Below, piece after piece: positions 26,109 through 34,970 of a DNA stretch of 64,000 nt (positions are counted from its first letter, which is position 1; every line of letters starts with the position of its first letter). The DNA is from Chitinophagales bacterium. GTDB lineage: Bacteria; Bacteroidota; Bacteroidia; Chitinophagales; Saprospiraceae. Under the pieces are notes generated by a model. It had not been told where the DNA came from. It ran no database searches and saw only the letters and a program-made list of their open reading frames with translations. Position numbers and translations under genes: made by a program. The DNA is taken from assembly GCA_017303875.1 (NCBI GenBank), contig JAFLBP010000014.1, positions 1 to 64,000 of the forward strand, given 5' to 3'.

Positions 26109-27266
26109 TTATTCGGTGGGTCGGGCCTTGAGGGTTACACTGAAGTCTTTGGTACGACCATTTCGAACGGCAGATAGCGTCACCGTTTCACCTACCTTAG
26201 AACGGCCCAACAGCTCCAGAAGTTCTGCTGAAGTTGTCACGTTTTTGCCATTTATTTTTGTCACCACATCGTTGGACTGTATTCCGCTGAGCGCAGCAGA
26301 GCCTTGTGGGTCGAGTTGAGTAACCACAACACCTTGTGTATAAGGGATGCTGAGTTGTTCGGCCACGTTGCTGTCCATCGTAGCAATATCAACGCCTAAA
26401 TAGGGGCGGCGATACTCTCCGTATTTGATCAGGTCGTCGGCAATACGTTTAACGAGGTTCACCGGAATGGCGAATGAGTAGCCGGCGAAAACACCCGTCG
26501 GGGTGGCAATGGCAGTGTTAATGCCGATCAGTTTACCATCGGTGTCTACCAGGGCGCCGCCGGAGTTGCCGGGGTTAACAGCCGCGTCGGTCTGGATAAA
26601 AGATTCAATCGGTGCAGAGCCGTTTTTGCTTCGTATAATATTGATATTGCGTGCTTTGGCGCTTACAATACCTGCGGTTACGGTGGAGGTGAGGTCGAAA
26701 GGATTACCCACAGCGAGCACCCATTCTCCCACACGCACTTCATCGGAATTGCCGATTTCCACATTGGGCAGGTCGTCGGCGTCAATTTTAATGACAGCCA
26801 TATCGGTATTGGCATCTTTGCCAACGAGGCGGGCGCGGAACTCGCGGTTGTCGTGCAGGGTAACCACAAATTCATCGGCAAAATCCACCACGTGGTTGTT
26901 CGTCAGGATATACCCGTCGGAGGTGTAAATAACGCCGGAGCCGGTACCTGAGCGCGGCTGTGGCTCGAAATTGTAATTGTCGCCGAAGAAAAAGCGGAAC
27001 GGGTTATTGTATTGTTGCTGGCGCTGCAGCGCCGTTTTGCGGCTTTCCGAGGCTTTAATATGTACTACGGCAGGCATTGCCCGATCCGCAGCTTTGGTAA
27101 AATCAAAAGGTACAGGACCGCCGCCGTAAAAAACTTGTTTGGCAGGCGGATTGCTGTCGGCCAGGGTGTTTGTTTGCGGTTGATCGAATAGTTTTGACGC
27201 GCCAAACACGACCAGGCCGCCGGATACGCCGGCAAGGAAAAGACCAAGAAACTTGTTCATACGCAT
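26109..27266 (-). CDS. HtrA/DegP-family periplasmic serine protease
   Basis: About 385 residues from ATG 27266 (27260 is equally possible). A signal anchor (about 5-24) is followed by the trypsin-like domain (about 60-275) and one PDZ domain (about 285-380). The triad is His in ILTNNHVVDF, Asp in NTDMAVIKID and Ser in NPGNSGGAL. It acts in quality control of misfolded envelope proteins. A single PDZ, rather than DegP's two, makes it DegS-like in layout. A strong terminator follows. Confidence 0.92.
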   Translation of the reverse strand: MRMNKFLGLFLAGVSGGLVVFGASKLFDQPQTNTLADSNPPAKQVFYGGGPVPFDFTKAADRAMPAVVHIKASESRKTALQRQQQYNNPFRFFFGDNYNFEPQPRSGTGSGVIYTSDGYILTNNHVVDFADEFVVTLHDNREFRARLVGKDANTDMAVIKIDADDLPNVEIGNSDEVRVGEWVLAVGNPFDLTSTVTAGIVSAKARNINIIRSKNGSAPIESFIQTDAAVNPGNSGGALVDTDGKLIGINTAIATPTGVFAGYSFAIPVNLVKRIADDLIKYGEYRRPYLGVDIATMDSNVAEQLSIPYTQGVVVTQLDPQGSAALSGIQSNDVVTKINGKNVTTSAELLELLGRSKVGETVTLSAVRNGRTKDFSVTLKARPTE

Positions 27267-27481
27267 GATTCGTTTGTTGCTGACTACAGGTTTGTTTAAC
27301 TTTGTGAGACTTAACGATACCGACGGGGCATTTGATTGGGAAAAATGCATTTTTAACGTTGCATTAACCTCCTTTGCATCAAAGCTTTATGCCAGATCGG
27401 CAGGCAAAATTAACACAGAAAACAGGTTTTTCGCCACCAGTACCGCTCTTTAACCGACAAACTACGCACTTTAACCGACCA

Positions 27482-28096
27482 ATGTTTTCCATCTCTCGCC
27501 TTAATCAGGATCCCCGCGCGCTGGAGGAGTTGCTGCAACCCGAAACAGCACTGGAGCGCCGGCTCTTTGAAGCGCCGGCCTTCCGCGAGGGAATGCTTTG
27601 GGGCGAACCCCGTTTCGGACACCCGGAAGGTAAAGTGGCTTTACATGTTCGCGAAGTGCTGGATAATATCGACCTGATTAAAGAACTCCCCGAACAGGAG
27701 CGCGAACGCCTGCGATTAGTAGCCCTAAGCCATGATACCTTTAAATATCAGGAAGACCGCTCCCGCCCGCGCGACTGGTCGAAACACCATGCCATGCTGG
27801 CCGTCCGCTTCATGCAGGAATTTACTAATGATCGGCATGTGCTGGATCTCATAGAAACCCATGATGATGCCTTTTATGCGTGGTTGGCCAGTAGAAACGA
27901 GCAATTTTTAATAGAAAACCCACATAAATCGCTCGATCGGCTTTTTGAGCGCATCGGATACTGCCGACAATTGTATTATTTGTTTTTCAAATGCGATACA
28001 CAAACCGGCGATAAAACCCAGGCATCGCTGAAATGGTTTGAAAAAAATGCCGTCGGCATTGAGCTGGTTCGCATCAGAGAGGAGGATGAAGGCTAA
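27482..28096 (+). CDS. HD-domain phosphohydrolase-like protein
   Basis: 204 residues from ATG 27482 (MFSISRLNQ); upstream starts lie in a frame without family-like sequence. An HD-type fold is suggested by HVREVLDNI (about 53), the LSHDTFKY metal pair (about 82-88), HHAMLAVRF (about 103) and a later THDDAF. HD enzymes cleave phosphate esters of nucleotides or related signals; the substrate is unknown. It converges with trpS, with a bidirectional hairpin between them. Confidence 0.75.
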   Translation: MFSISRLNQDPRALEELLQPETALERRLFEAPAFREGMLWGEPRFGHPEGKVALHVREVLDNIDLIKELPEQERERLRLVALSHDTFKYQEDRSRPRDWSKHHAMLAVRFMQEFTNDRHVLDLIETHDDAFYAWLASRNEQFLIENPHKSLDRLFERIGYCRQLYYLFFKCDTQTGDKTQASLKWFEKNAVGIELVRIREEDEG

Positions 28097-28133
28097 TAAA
28101 AAAGCCACCCCGAATGCTCGGAATGGCCTTTTT
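28097..28133. terminator. Bidirectional terminator between the HD gene and trpS
   Basis: Stem GCCA/TGGC and CCGA/TCGG (28103-28112 with 28117-28126, one internal bulge) flanked by six A and six T residues. The loop core resembles the hairpin at 31560-31591 (CCCCGAATGCTCG versus CCCCGATTGCTCG). Confidence 0.8.
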
Positions 28134-28171
28134 TATCTTGGTGTTTGGTTGCTTGTTTTTTACAGCTTTCC

Positions 28172-29173
28172 TTATTTCATCGGCACTAATCCCGCAATTT
28201 CCCGCACTTCTCGCAGGGTTTCCTGCGCGCGCTTGCGAATCTCGGCACTGGAGGCAATGATTTGTTGCTTTACATTGCGCTTGTCGGCATTTAATTCATT
28301 CAGGCGTTCGCGGAAAGGATTGATAAGGCCGAGTACTGCATTGGCAACGGCCTCCTTGAGGTCGCTGTAGCGCAGTGCAGCATTGTTGTAATCGTCCATC
28401 AGGCTGTTGTGTGCATCCATTTGACCGCAGGCGCGCAGCAACTCAAAGAGATTGGCCACGCCGGCGCTCATTTGTCCGGCAGGGGTGTCGCCTGTATCCG
28501 TTACGGCCGATTTGATTTGTTTGCGCACGCGCGCTTCCTCACCGAAAAGATTGATATAGTGTTTCTCGCCGAGGCTTTTGCTCATTTTACGCGTCGGATC
28601 GGCGGGTGACAAAATTTTCGGTGTTTCGGTAAACAGCGGTTCCGGATGAACAAAATATTCTTTGCCAAACTGGTGGTTGAAACGCTGCGCAACATTGCGC
28701 GACAGCTCCAGGTGTTGCTCCTGATCTTTACCTACCGGCACATAGTCGGCGTGATAAATCAGAATATCGGCAGCCTGCAACACCGGGTAGGTGAACAGTC
28801 CGACACTTACAAAGGCGTCTTTATCCGATTCCTTGAGCTGATCACTTTTGTCTTTGAACTGCGTCATACGCGTCAGTTCACCATAAGAACTGGTACAGCC
28901 GAGAATCCATGCCAGCTCGGCATGTTCGGGTACCTGACTCTGGATAAACAGGAATTCAGGTTTTACGCCGCAGGCCAGCAGGTAGAACGCCATTTTCCAG
29001 GTATTCTCGCGCAATTGAACCGGATTATACGGCATCGACATCGAGTGATAGTCGGCGATGGCGTAAACACAATTGTACTGATCTTGCAGGCGCACCCAGT
29101 TTTGCACCGCGCCAAAATAGTTGCCGAGGTGTAAGTCGCCGGTGGGCTGAATTGCGGAGAGAACCTTTTTCAT
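28172..29173 (-). CDS. trpS: Tryptophanyl-tRNA synthetase
   Basis: 333 residues, the expected bacterial length. It charges tRNA-Trp. The HIGH-equivalent is TGDLHLGNYFGA (about residues 11-22), and the KMSKS loop is RKMSKSLGEKH (about 192-202). Conserved tryptophan-pocket pieces such as QAADILIYHADYVPVGKDQ are intact. It is preceded on its strand by ridA across a 139-base gap filled by repeats, so it may have its own promoter. Confidence 0.97.
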   Translation of the reverse strand: MKKVLSAIQPTGDLHLGNYFGAVQNWVRLQDQYNCVYAIADYHSMSMPYNPVQLRENTWKMAFYLLACGVKPEFLFIQSQVPEHAELAWILGCTSSYGELTRMTQFKDKSDQLKESDKDAFVSVGLFTYPVLQAADILIYHADYVPVGKDQEQHLELSRNVAQRFNHQFGKEYFVHPEPLFTETPKILSPADPTRKMSKSLGEKHYINLFGEEARVRKQIKSAVTDTGDTPAGQMSAGVANLFELLRACGQMDAHNSLMDDYNNAALRYSDLKEAVANAVLGLINPFRERLNELNADKRNVKQQIIASSAEIRKRAQETLREVREIAGLVPMK

Positions 29174-29176
29174 TTA

Positions 29177-29306
29177 ACGATGAACTATGAACTATGAACG
29201 ATGAGTTTCTAAGTGTTTGAGTGTTTTTGTGTTTGAGTGTTTTAGGGTTTTAGGGCTTGTATGCACTAAAACACAAAAACACAAAAACACCAAAACACTC
29301 AAACAC
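29177..29306. repeat. Two word-built repeats filling the ridA-trpS gap
   Basis: 29177-29206 is a tandem of ATGAACT/ATGAACG words. 29213-29255 and 29264-29306 are long inverted arms built of GTGTTTGA/GTGTTTTT words, about 36 of 43 positions matching. Together they fill nearly all of the 139 bases between the trpS start and the ridA stop. The words match those at 4398-4477. Confidence 0.8.
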
Positions 29307-29312
29307 CCTGAT

Positions 29313-29693
29313 TTATACCGCCGCGATGGCAGAAATTTCGATATTGACGAAGCGGGGCAGTTCGGCCACCTGAACCAACTCGCGGGCGGGTGCGTGTTCG
29401 GTTTTAAAATATTCGCCGTAGATGGCATTGATACGGCTGAAAAGATTGATGTCTTTGACAAAAACCGTCACCTTCAGCACCTGATCGAGGTTGGAGCCAG
29501 CGGCTTCGAGCACGGCGCGCAGGTTGCGCAGTACCTGATGGGTTTCGGTCTCGATGTCGTCGAGTACCAATTGGCCACTTTCGGGGTGCAGGGCGATCTG
29601 TCCGGAGGCGAAGACCATGCCGTTGAATACGGTGGCCTGGTTATAGGGGCCGATAGGCATTGGCGCCTCGGGGGTGTTGACGATTTTTTTCAT
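29313..29693 (-). CDS. ridA: RidA-family enamine/imine deaminase
   Basis: 126 residues, normal for RidA. It hydrolyses reactive 2-aminoacrylate and related imines made by PLP enzymes. The family core is clear: GPYNQATVFNGMVFASGQIALHP, then LRAVLEAAGSNLDQVLKVTVF with the conserved Leu/Val/Lys pattern, and ARELVQVAELPR ending with the substrate-binding Arg region. It lies downstream of rpmF on the same strand, past a terminator, so it is probably transcribed on its own. Confidence 0.93.
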   Translation of the reverse strand: MKKIVNTPEAPMPIGPYNQATVFNGMVFASGQIALHPESGQLVLDDIETETHQVLRNLRAVLEAAGSNLDQVLKVTVFVKDINLFSRINAIYGEYFKTEHAPARELVQVAELPRFVNIEISAIAAV

Positions 29694-29714
29694 AAAAAAC
29701 AGGTTTTGGCATAA

Positions 29715-29757
29715 CGAAAAAAAGCCCCATTCATCCTGACAAGCAGGACTGGAGCTT
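29715..29757 (-). terminator. Terminator of rpmF
   Basis: Stem AAGCCCCA...TCCTG (29722-29738) with CAGGA...TGGAGCTT (29744-29757), followed on the minus strand by TTTTTTTCG. It lies 33 bases after the rpmF stop. Confidence 0.8.
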
Positions 29758-29789
29758 CCTCAAACCACTTAAAACGATGCAAATGAGCG

Positions 29790-29999
29790 TTATGCCTCTG
29801 CGTCGTCTTCGGCTACGGATTTACCCGGCACGAGCACCTGACCGCGGTAGTACAGGTCGCCGTTTACCAGATAAGCGTGGTGAAACAGGTGGCGCTCACC
29901 TGTGTTCTTGCAGGTAGCGATTTGCGGAACTTCCGTTTTGTAGTGCGTGCGGCGAGCGCGTTTACGGCGCTTGGAGTGCCGCCATTTTGGATTTGGCAT
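29790..29999 (-). CDS. rpmF: Ribosomal protein bL32
   Basis: 69 residues. The start MPNPKWRHSKRRKRARRTH is the diagnostic N-terminus of bL32 in this phylum. Only one Cys (TCKNTG) of the zinc-ribbon type remains, so it is a zinc-independent version. A short acidic C-terminal tail (EDDAEA) extends beyond the usual end. It follows the YceD/DUF177 gene, the standard neighbour of rpmF. Confidence 0.97.
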   Translation of the reverse strand: MPNPKWRHSKRRKRARRTHYKTEVPQIATCKNTGERHLFHHAYLVNGDLYYRGQVLVPGKSVAEDDAEA

Positions 30000-30096
30000 G
30001 ACGCTGTATCGTTTGTGCCGCTCTACGAAGAGCCGTTCGGCGGCGAATATTTACAAGTTTTACTGTTGTTTTGCCCAAAAGGCGCCTCAACAGCGT

Positions 30097-30624
30097 TTAA
30101 TTGTCGTCTGTTTTCAAATCTTTCAGAGCATCCCAGACTGAGGCGTTTTTTTGTTCGGCCTCTTCTTCTGTGCTGATACGGGCCAGTATTTCGAAGTTAC
30201 AGGGCGGCTCAGGCTCCGATTGACAGTCGTAGGTATTGGTCATGGGCAAAGACAGCACACTGAATTCGTACAGGTATGCCGCCAGGTTCAATTCTGAGCT
30301 TTCGCGCGGGATGAACACTACTTCATCTTCCGTTTCGCCTTCTGCCTCGCCGTATTTAAAAATCAGCGTGCGTTCGTCGCTTAAAGGAAGTTTGATAGTG
30401 GCCGTGCAGCGGTCGCACTCCGTGACCATATAACCTGCGAAGTTGAAATCCACCAGCAGCATGTCGGGCCGTTTGTCTAAGACCACTTCGAAGTTCAATT
30501 CGCTTTCCTGAATGGGAGCGCCTTCAAAATGGCGAAAAAAATCGGCATTTACCGAGTATTTATAATGGTGTACTCCAATTTTTAATCCCTGGATCGGGAT
30601 GGAATACGCGGTAAAAGCACCCAT
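30097..30624 (-). CDS. YceD/DUF177 family protein
   Basis: 175 residues. DUF177/YceD proteins act in 23S rRNA or large-subunit maturation and are almost always upstream of rpmF, as here (97-base gap). The family pattern is seen in VNADFFRHF, DFNFAGYMVTECDRCTA with its Cys pair, LAAYLYEFSVLSLPM and a final Cys in NTYDC. A TACCTTTG box precedes it. Confidence 0.9.
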   Translation of the reverse strand: MGAFTAYSIPIQGLKIGVHHYKYSVNADFFRHFEGAPIQESELNFEVVLDKRPDMLLVDFNFAGYMVTECDRCTATIKLPLSDERTLIFKYGEAEGETEDEVVFIPRESSELNLAAYLYEFSVLSLPMTNTYDCQSEPEPPCNFEILARISTEEEAEQKNASVWDALKDLKTDDN

Positions 30625-30652
30625 GCTTACAGATGTTTTTCAAATCGGGGGG

Positions 30653-30660
30653 CAAAGGTA
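30653..30660 (-). promoter_or_regulatory. -7 box TACCTTTG for yceD-rpmF
   Basis: Reads TACCTTTG on the minus strand, 28 bases before the start codon at 30624. Confidence 0.5.
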
Positions 30661-30719
30661 CATGTTTCGAGGGAAATAACAAATGGAAAGCGAAAAAATT
30701 GTGGAATAAAGCGGAGGGC

Positions 30720-31208
30720 TTATTTCACATACTTCACCTCCACCGAAACCACGGCGCTGGGGTCGTCTACGTGGAGGTTTTCGCCGAGAATAAAGCGGTA
30801 GGTACCGGTGTTGGTAAACACGGGCTGGTTTTCCAAAACGCCGTAGGTGTACGGATCGGCTTTGAAATTGGCCGGTACAATATCGAGGTGATCGAGTTTG
30901 GTAAATCCTTCGCTGTTCACCAAGGGCTGAAGTTTGCCGCTTGCACTTTCCTGCGGGAATACCACGTAGAAAAAATGCCCCTCCGGATCTACTACGCCGA
31001 GGTAGGTAGGGTTGGGCGGCGTGAAGTGCAGGGCAAGGGTTTCGCCGGGGCGAAGGGTGTTTTGGGTTACCCACATTTTAGCGGGTGCGTTGCTGCTTGG
31101 GGTTGCAATCGGATGGGACGGCTCATTGGCGATGTAGCTCAGGCTACCGGTGTTTAACATACCGGCGAACAACATACCAACTGCTGGGAGGGCAAGGATT
31201 AATTTCAT
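30720..31208 (-). CDS. Hypothetical exported protein
   Basis: 162 residues with an N-terminal hydrophobic segment (about 3-18) that may be a signal peptide. The mature part is beta-rich (ETLALHFTPPNPTYLGVVDPEG, TGTYRFILGENL), like a small immunoglobulin-like or DUF-type periplasmic domain. I do not recognise the family. It has a long upstream gap and no close operon partner. Confidence 0.6.
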   Translation of the reverse strand: MKLILALPAVGMLFAGMLNTGSLSYIANEPSHPIATPSSNAPAKMWVTQNTLRPGETLALHFTPPNPTYLGVVDPEGHFFYVVFPQESASGKLQPLVNSEGFTKLDHLDIVPANFKADPYTYGVLENQPVFTNTGTYRFILGENLHVDDPSAVVSVEVKYVK

Positions 31209-31559
31209 GATCTGAAACAGTTTGTGACGCCACCAGTTCCGGCGTCTTGGTTGTGGGAATCAAGTGATTTGAACGCTGATTTTTTCTTCTGACAGAAAAC
31301 GGCGGCTTCGTCACTTGCACATTCAGGCGGATTATACGATTTTAACCGAATAATTCAGATTTTCGTTCAAATAATATGTTAAAATTTCGTGCCAAATTCG
31401 CCTGAGTGTACAAAAATTTCAGAAAAAAAGATTTTTGCCTGCAAATTCGTCGGGCGGTCGGGGGCTGTTCATCATTTTTGACCGGTGTTTTGCAAGCATA
31501 TAAGCGGATAGTCGGCGGATAGCGTAAAACATCAATTAATCGGGACAGCTATAATAACA
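31209..31559. other. Intergenic stretch, no gene seen
   Basis: About 350 bases with stop codons in all frames at short distance. It contains no clear hairpin or repeat family. It must hold the promoter of the exported-protein gene at 30720-31208, but no exact TAnnTTTG box was found on the minus strand. Confidence 0.5.
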
Positions 31560-31591
31560 AAGCGTCACCCCGATTGCTCGAAATGACGCTT
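31560..31591. terminator. Terminator-like hairpin after the ECF sigma gene
   Basis: AAGCGTCA (31560-31567) pairs with TGACGCTT (31584-31591); the inside reads CCCCGATTGCTCGAAA. The T-tract is weak on both strands. The core resembles 28104-28124, so a terminator family may be dispersed in this genome. Confidence 0.6.
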
Positions 31592-31625
31592 GTTTGTTTT
31601 GATATAGCAGAATCTGGACAAATAA

Positions 31626-32144
31626 TCAATTATTCGTGAAACCGTAATTCGCAAGCAGTTTGTCTTTCAGCTCTTTGCGGGCAAAAAAGATACGACTTTT
31701 AACGGTTCCGAGCGGCAGCTCCAGTTCATCCGCAATTTCCTGGTACTTGAAGCCCTCGAAGTGCATCATAAACGGCACGCGAATGCTGTCGTCGAGCGAA
31801 GAGAGCATGGCATTCAATTCTTTCATCATAATGCTGCCTTCTGCGGCATTGCCGGTAGCATGTGCACCGGAGTTGAGGTAGAACTGATTGTCGGTAGTAT
31901 CCAGGATGGTGTTCGCTTTGATTTTTTTCCGGTAGTTATTGATGAAGATGTTTTTCATTATAGTAAACATCCACGCCTTGAAGTTGGTACCGGGCTGGAA
32001 TTTATCGCGATTAAAAAGGGCGCGATAGGTGGTTTCCTGGAGCAGATCCTTGGCGTCCTCCGTATTCTTCGTCAGGTTGTAGGCAAAGGAATGCAGAATT
32101 GAAGCCAGGTTCTGGATTTTATTATTGAACTCTATGGTACTCAT
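31626..32144 (-). CDS. ECF-type RNA polymerase sigma factor
   Basis: 172 residues from ATG 32144 (MSTIEFNNK), picked for its AAGGAG ribosome site eight bases upstream. Region 2 (about 18-85) has AKDLLQETTYRALFNRDKF and FKAWMFTIMKNIFINNYRKK. Region 4 (about 118-170) has VPFMMHFEGFKYQEIADELELPLGTVKSRIFFARKEL. No anti-sigma factor is adjacent. In Bacteroidota such lone ECF factors serve envelope or oxidative stress responses. Confidence 0.93.
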   Translation of the reverse strand: MSTIEFNNKIQNLASILHSFAYNLTKNTEDAKDLLQETTYRALFNRDKFQPGTNFKAWMFTIMKNIFINNYRKKIKANTILDTTDNQFYLNSGAHATGNAAEGSIMMKELNAMLSSLDDSIRVPFMMHFEGFKYQEIADELELPLGTVKSRIFFARKELKDKLLANYGFTNN

Positions 32145-32425
32145 GGCATCTCCTTGTTTAAGATTTGATGTCACAAAGATATAGCTTTGTTTAAGAGCGT
32201 GCAAGCTTTTGTTAAACAAAGTTTTGTCAAAACTTGGCAATAATTGATGTTGAAACATCTAATTTTGATATAAAATATTGATTATTAATATATTATACTA
32301 TTTATATAGATTCTTAATTAATTGTTATTTTCAGTAAAATTTGAAACTTGTGAAGCATTTTGCCCAAAAACGACATTTTAAAGGGCCGTAATTCGTCGTG
32401 TTTAATGAATTCCCGAACAAGCGCT

Positions 32426-32433
32426 TATATTTG
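32426..32433 (+). promoter_or_regulatory. -7 box TATATTTG directly before gatA
   Basis: TATATTTG ends five bases before the ATG at 32438, the same leaderless-type spacing as hemD. The upstream 150 bases are very AT-rich and contain a small GATGTT/AACATC hairpin at 32246-32259. Confidence 0.55.
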
Positions 32434-32437
32434 CGCA

Positions 32438-33847
32438 ATGGAAAACGGGCCGCTTTTTAAATCCATTGAAGCCGTACAGGGCGCATTGCGCCGTGGAGAA
32501 ATTACCTGTACGGCGCTCGTACAACATTACCTGAAACAAGCCGAAACGCACCGCGCACTCAATGCTTACGTCGAATTATGGCCCGACGAAGCCTTGCGCG
32601 CCGCCGAAAAAACGGATCAACTGCTCCGCGAACACCCTGAAAGACTGGGTCCGCTCTTCGGGGTTGCATTGAGTTTAAAAGATAACATCTGTTATGCCGG
32701 CCATACGGTCACGGCAGGGTCAAAAATTTTGGAAGGCTTTCATTCGCTTTTCTCCGCCACCGCAGTAGAGCGTCTGCTCGATGCCGGCGCCATTTTTATC
32801 GGCCGTACCAACTGCGATCAGTTTGGCATGGGTTCCTCGAATGAAAATTCGGTCTACGGCCCCGTCCGAAATGCCGAAGACCCCGACCGTATTCCCGGCG
32901 GCTCCTCCGGCGGCGCGGCGGTTTCACTGCAAACCGATACCTGTATTGCCGCACTCGGTACGGATACTGGCGGATCCATTCGCCAGCCCGCAGCATTTTG
33001 TGGCCTTTGGGGCTTCAAACCTACTTACGGGCGTATTTCCCGACATGGTCTGATCGCTTACGGTTCTTCTTTCGACCAACTCGGTATCATGGCGCACAAT
33101 CCGGCGGATATTGCCTTGTTGCTGCGCATTACCGAAGGCCCCGATACCTTTGATAGTACTGCCATTTCGGCGCCGGCTGTACCTGCACTGGAGGCCCGGG
33201 CGCGGATTGCCTATTTCCCGGAAACCCTCAACAGCCCGGGGATGGACGACGGGGTTCGCAGCGTATCGGAGGCTTTTCTGGAGGGCCTGCGCCAGGCCGG
33301 TCATGAAGTAGCGCCCTGTGCGTTCCCCCTGCTCGATTATATCATTCCGGCTTATTATGTACTCACGACGGCGGAGGCCAGTACGAACCTTGCCCGTTTC
33401 GACGGTATTCGTTATGGCTACCGCAGTCCGAAAGCGCAAAACTTAGAGGAGACGTATTTACTCAGCCGCAGCGAAGGGTTTAGTGAAGAGGTAAAACGCC
33501 GTATTTTACTGGGTACTTTTGTGTTGAGCAGCGGCTACTATGATGCTTATTACGCCAAGGCCCAACAAGTGCGGCGTATGTTGCGGGAGCAGTTGCTGAA
33601 TATTTTCCGGGATTTTGATTTTGTCTTCATGCCCGCCGCGCCGACGGTGGCCTGGCGAATCGGTGAAAAAACCGACGACCCGGTAGCCATGTACCTTTCT
33701 GATATTTATACGGTTTCGGCCAACCTGGCTGGCGTGCCGGCAATTGCCATCCCTGCCGGGCGTCATCCCGAGCTTCAGTTGCCGGTGGGTGTTCAACTGC
33801 TGGCGGCCCCCTGGGCGGATCTGAATTTGCTGCAATTTGCCGTTTAA
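32438..33847 (+). CDS. gatA: Glutamyl-tRNA(Gln) amidotransferase subunit A
   Basis: 469 residues from ATG 32438. It is the amidase that supplies ammonia to amidate Glu-tRNA(Gln) or Asp-tRNA(Asn) in the GatCAB complex. The Ser-cisSer-Lys triad is visible: Lys in LSLKDNICYAG, GGSSGGAAV, and GTDTGGSIRQPA. NCDQFGMGSSNENSVYGPVRN-type residues (about 128-148) are the GatA-specific signature. It ends at NLLQFAV, about 15 residues earlier than usual, so a slight C-terminal truncation is possible. The arginase-like gene follows after 44 bases. Confidence 0.9.
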   Translation: MENGPLFKSIEAVQGALRRGEITCTALVQHYLKQAETHRALNAYVELWPDEALRAAEKTDQLLREHPERLGPLFGVALSLKDNICYAGHTVTAGSKILEGFHSLFSATAVERLLDAGAIFIGRTNCDQFGMGSSNENSVYGPVRNAEDPDRIPGGSSGGAAVSLQTDTCIAALGTDTGGSIRQPAAFCGLWGFKPTYGRISRHGLIAYGSSFDQLGIMAHNPADIALLLRITEGPDTFDSTAISAPAVPALEARARIAYFPETLNSPGMDDGVRSVSEAFLEGLRQAGHEVAPCAFPLLDYIIPAYYVLTTAEASTNLARFDGIRYGYRSPKAQNLEETYLLSRSEGFSEEVKRRILLGTFVLSSGYYDAYYAKAQQVRRMLREQLLNIFRDFDFVFMPAAPTVAWRIGEKTDDPVAMYLSDIYTVSANLAGVPAIAIPAGRHPELQLPVGVQLLAAPWADLNLLQFAV

Positions 33848-33891
33848 TCGTACTTTTGTGTTCCTGTAATCTTTGAAACCAACACGCCCGA

Positions 33892-34965
33892 ATGCTTCAG
33901 AATTGGCTAAAACCCGTTCAGTTACAAGTCCCGGAGCCGCAAAACGGTACCCTTGGCGAACATATTGATACCTGGCGGAACGACTTCCCCAATCTTAAAA
34001 AAGCTAAAATTGCCTTGCTTGGCGCGGATGAAAAAGCGGCCGACCGCATTCGGGCGGCACTTTACCCGCTGAGCAATACTTTTAAAAAAACAGCCATTGC
34101 GGATATTGGCAATCTGCGCAAGCCCGATCCCGAGTTGTTGATTCCGGTTATTTATGAATTGTTGAGCGGAAAAATTGTACCTGTTATTATAGGTGCAGAC
34201 GAGCGCCTGATAAAAGCGCAGTTTCTGGCCTATCAAAACGCCAAGGCGCTGGTTAATCTGGCGGTGATTGATGAAAAGCTCAGGCAAAATGAATCTGATT
34301 ACAGCGCCTTGTTGCAAGCGCGTCATCCTTTGCTTTTTCAATTCGGCTTAGTCGGCTGCCAATCGCATTTTATGCTGCCGGAGCAGCAGCGTTTTTTGGA
34401 AAAAAATCATTTTGATGTGGTGCGTCTGGGCAAATCCAGGGCTGCAATTGAAGAAACCGAGCCGGTGCTCCGCGATGCAGATTTGCTGGCTTTTCACCTT
34501 TCGGCGCTTAAACAATCCGACGCTGCGGCCGTTGACAGTCCTTCCCCGGCAGGTTTTAGCTGGGAGGAAGCCTGTCAGCTCAGCCGTTATGCGGGCATGA
34601 GCGACAAGTTGAGCAGTTTCGGGATTTACGGCTACCAGCCCAAGCGCGACCGCGAAGCGATAAGTGCTCAGGGCATTGCGCAAATGATCTGGTATTTTAT
34701 TGAGGGGGTGCAGCAGCGGGTGCATGATTACCCGGCTTCGAGCAGCGGGCTGACGGAGTATATTGTAGATTTTCGTGGCGTTCAGTACCAGCTTACGTTT
34801 TGGCGCAGCACTAAAAGCGGGCGCTGGTGGATGCAGGTGCCGGATGCCAAAAATAAAAAACACGAACGCCATCGGCTTGTCCCCTGTTCTTTACAGGATT
34901 ACCAGGCGGCTTGCCGGGATGAACTGCCTGAGCGGCTGTTGCAGGCATTGCAGCGTTTTTCCTGA
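33892..34965 (+). CDS. Arginase/formimidoylglutamase-fold protein lacking metal ligands
   Basis: 357 residues. The overall ureohydrolase layout can be followed: an N-terminal KIALLGADE strand, VPVIIGADERL where arginases have GGDHS, LVNLAVIDEKL where DxHxD is expected, and DLLAFHLSALKQSDA where SxDxDxxDP is expected. All manganese-binding Asp/His motifs are replaced. A C-terminal extension (about 300-357, Trp/Arg/Lys-rich) follows. It is probably a non-enzymatic paralogue. It converges with murF, leaving five bases between them. Confidence 0.7.
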   Translation: MLQNWLKPVQLQVPEPQNGTLGEHIDTWRNDFPNLKKAKIALLGADEKAADRIRAALYPLSNTFKKTAIADIGNLRKPDPELLIPVIYELLSGKIVPVIIGADERLIKAQFLAYQNAKALVNLAVIDEKLRQNESDYSALLQARHPLLFQFGLVGCQSHFMLPEQQRFLEKNHFDVVRLGKSRAAIEETEPVLRDADLLAFHLSALKQSDAAAVDSPSPAGFSWEEACQLSRYAGMSDKLSSFGIYGYQPKRDREAISAQGIAQMIWYFIEGVQQRVHDYPASSSGLTEYIVDFRGVQYQLTFWRSTKSGRWWMQVPDAKNKKHERHRLVPCSLQDYQAACRDELPERLLQALQRFS

Positions 34966-34970
34966 TAAAA

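Noticed and set aside
29213..29306. CRISPR-like array
   Set aside because: Words are 7-8 bases with no spacers, arranged as inverted arms, and no cas gene is present.
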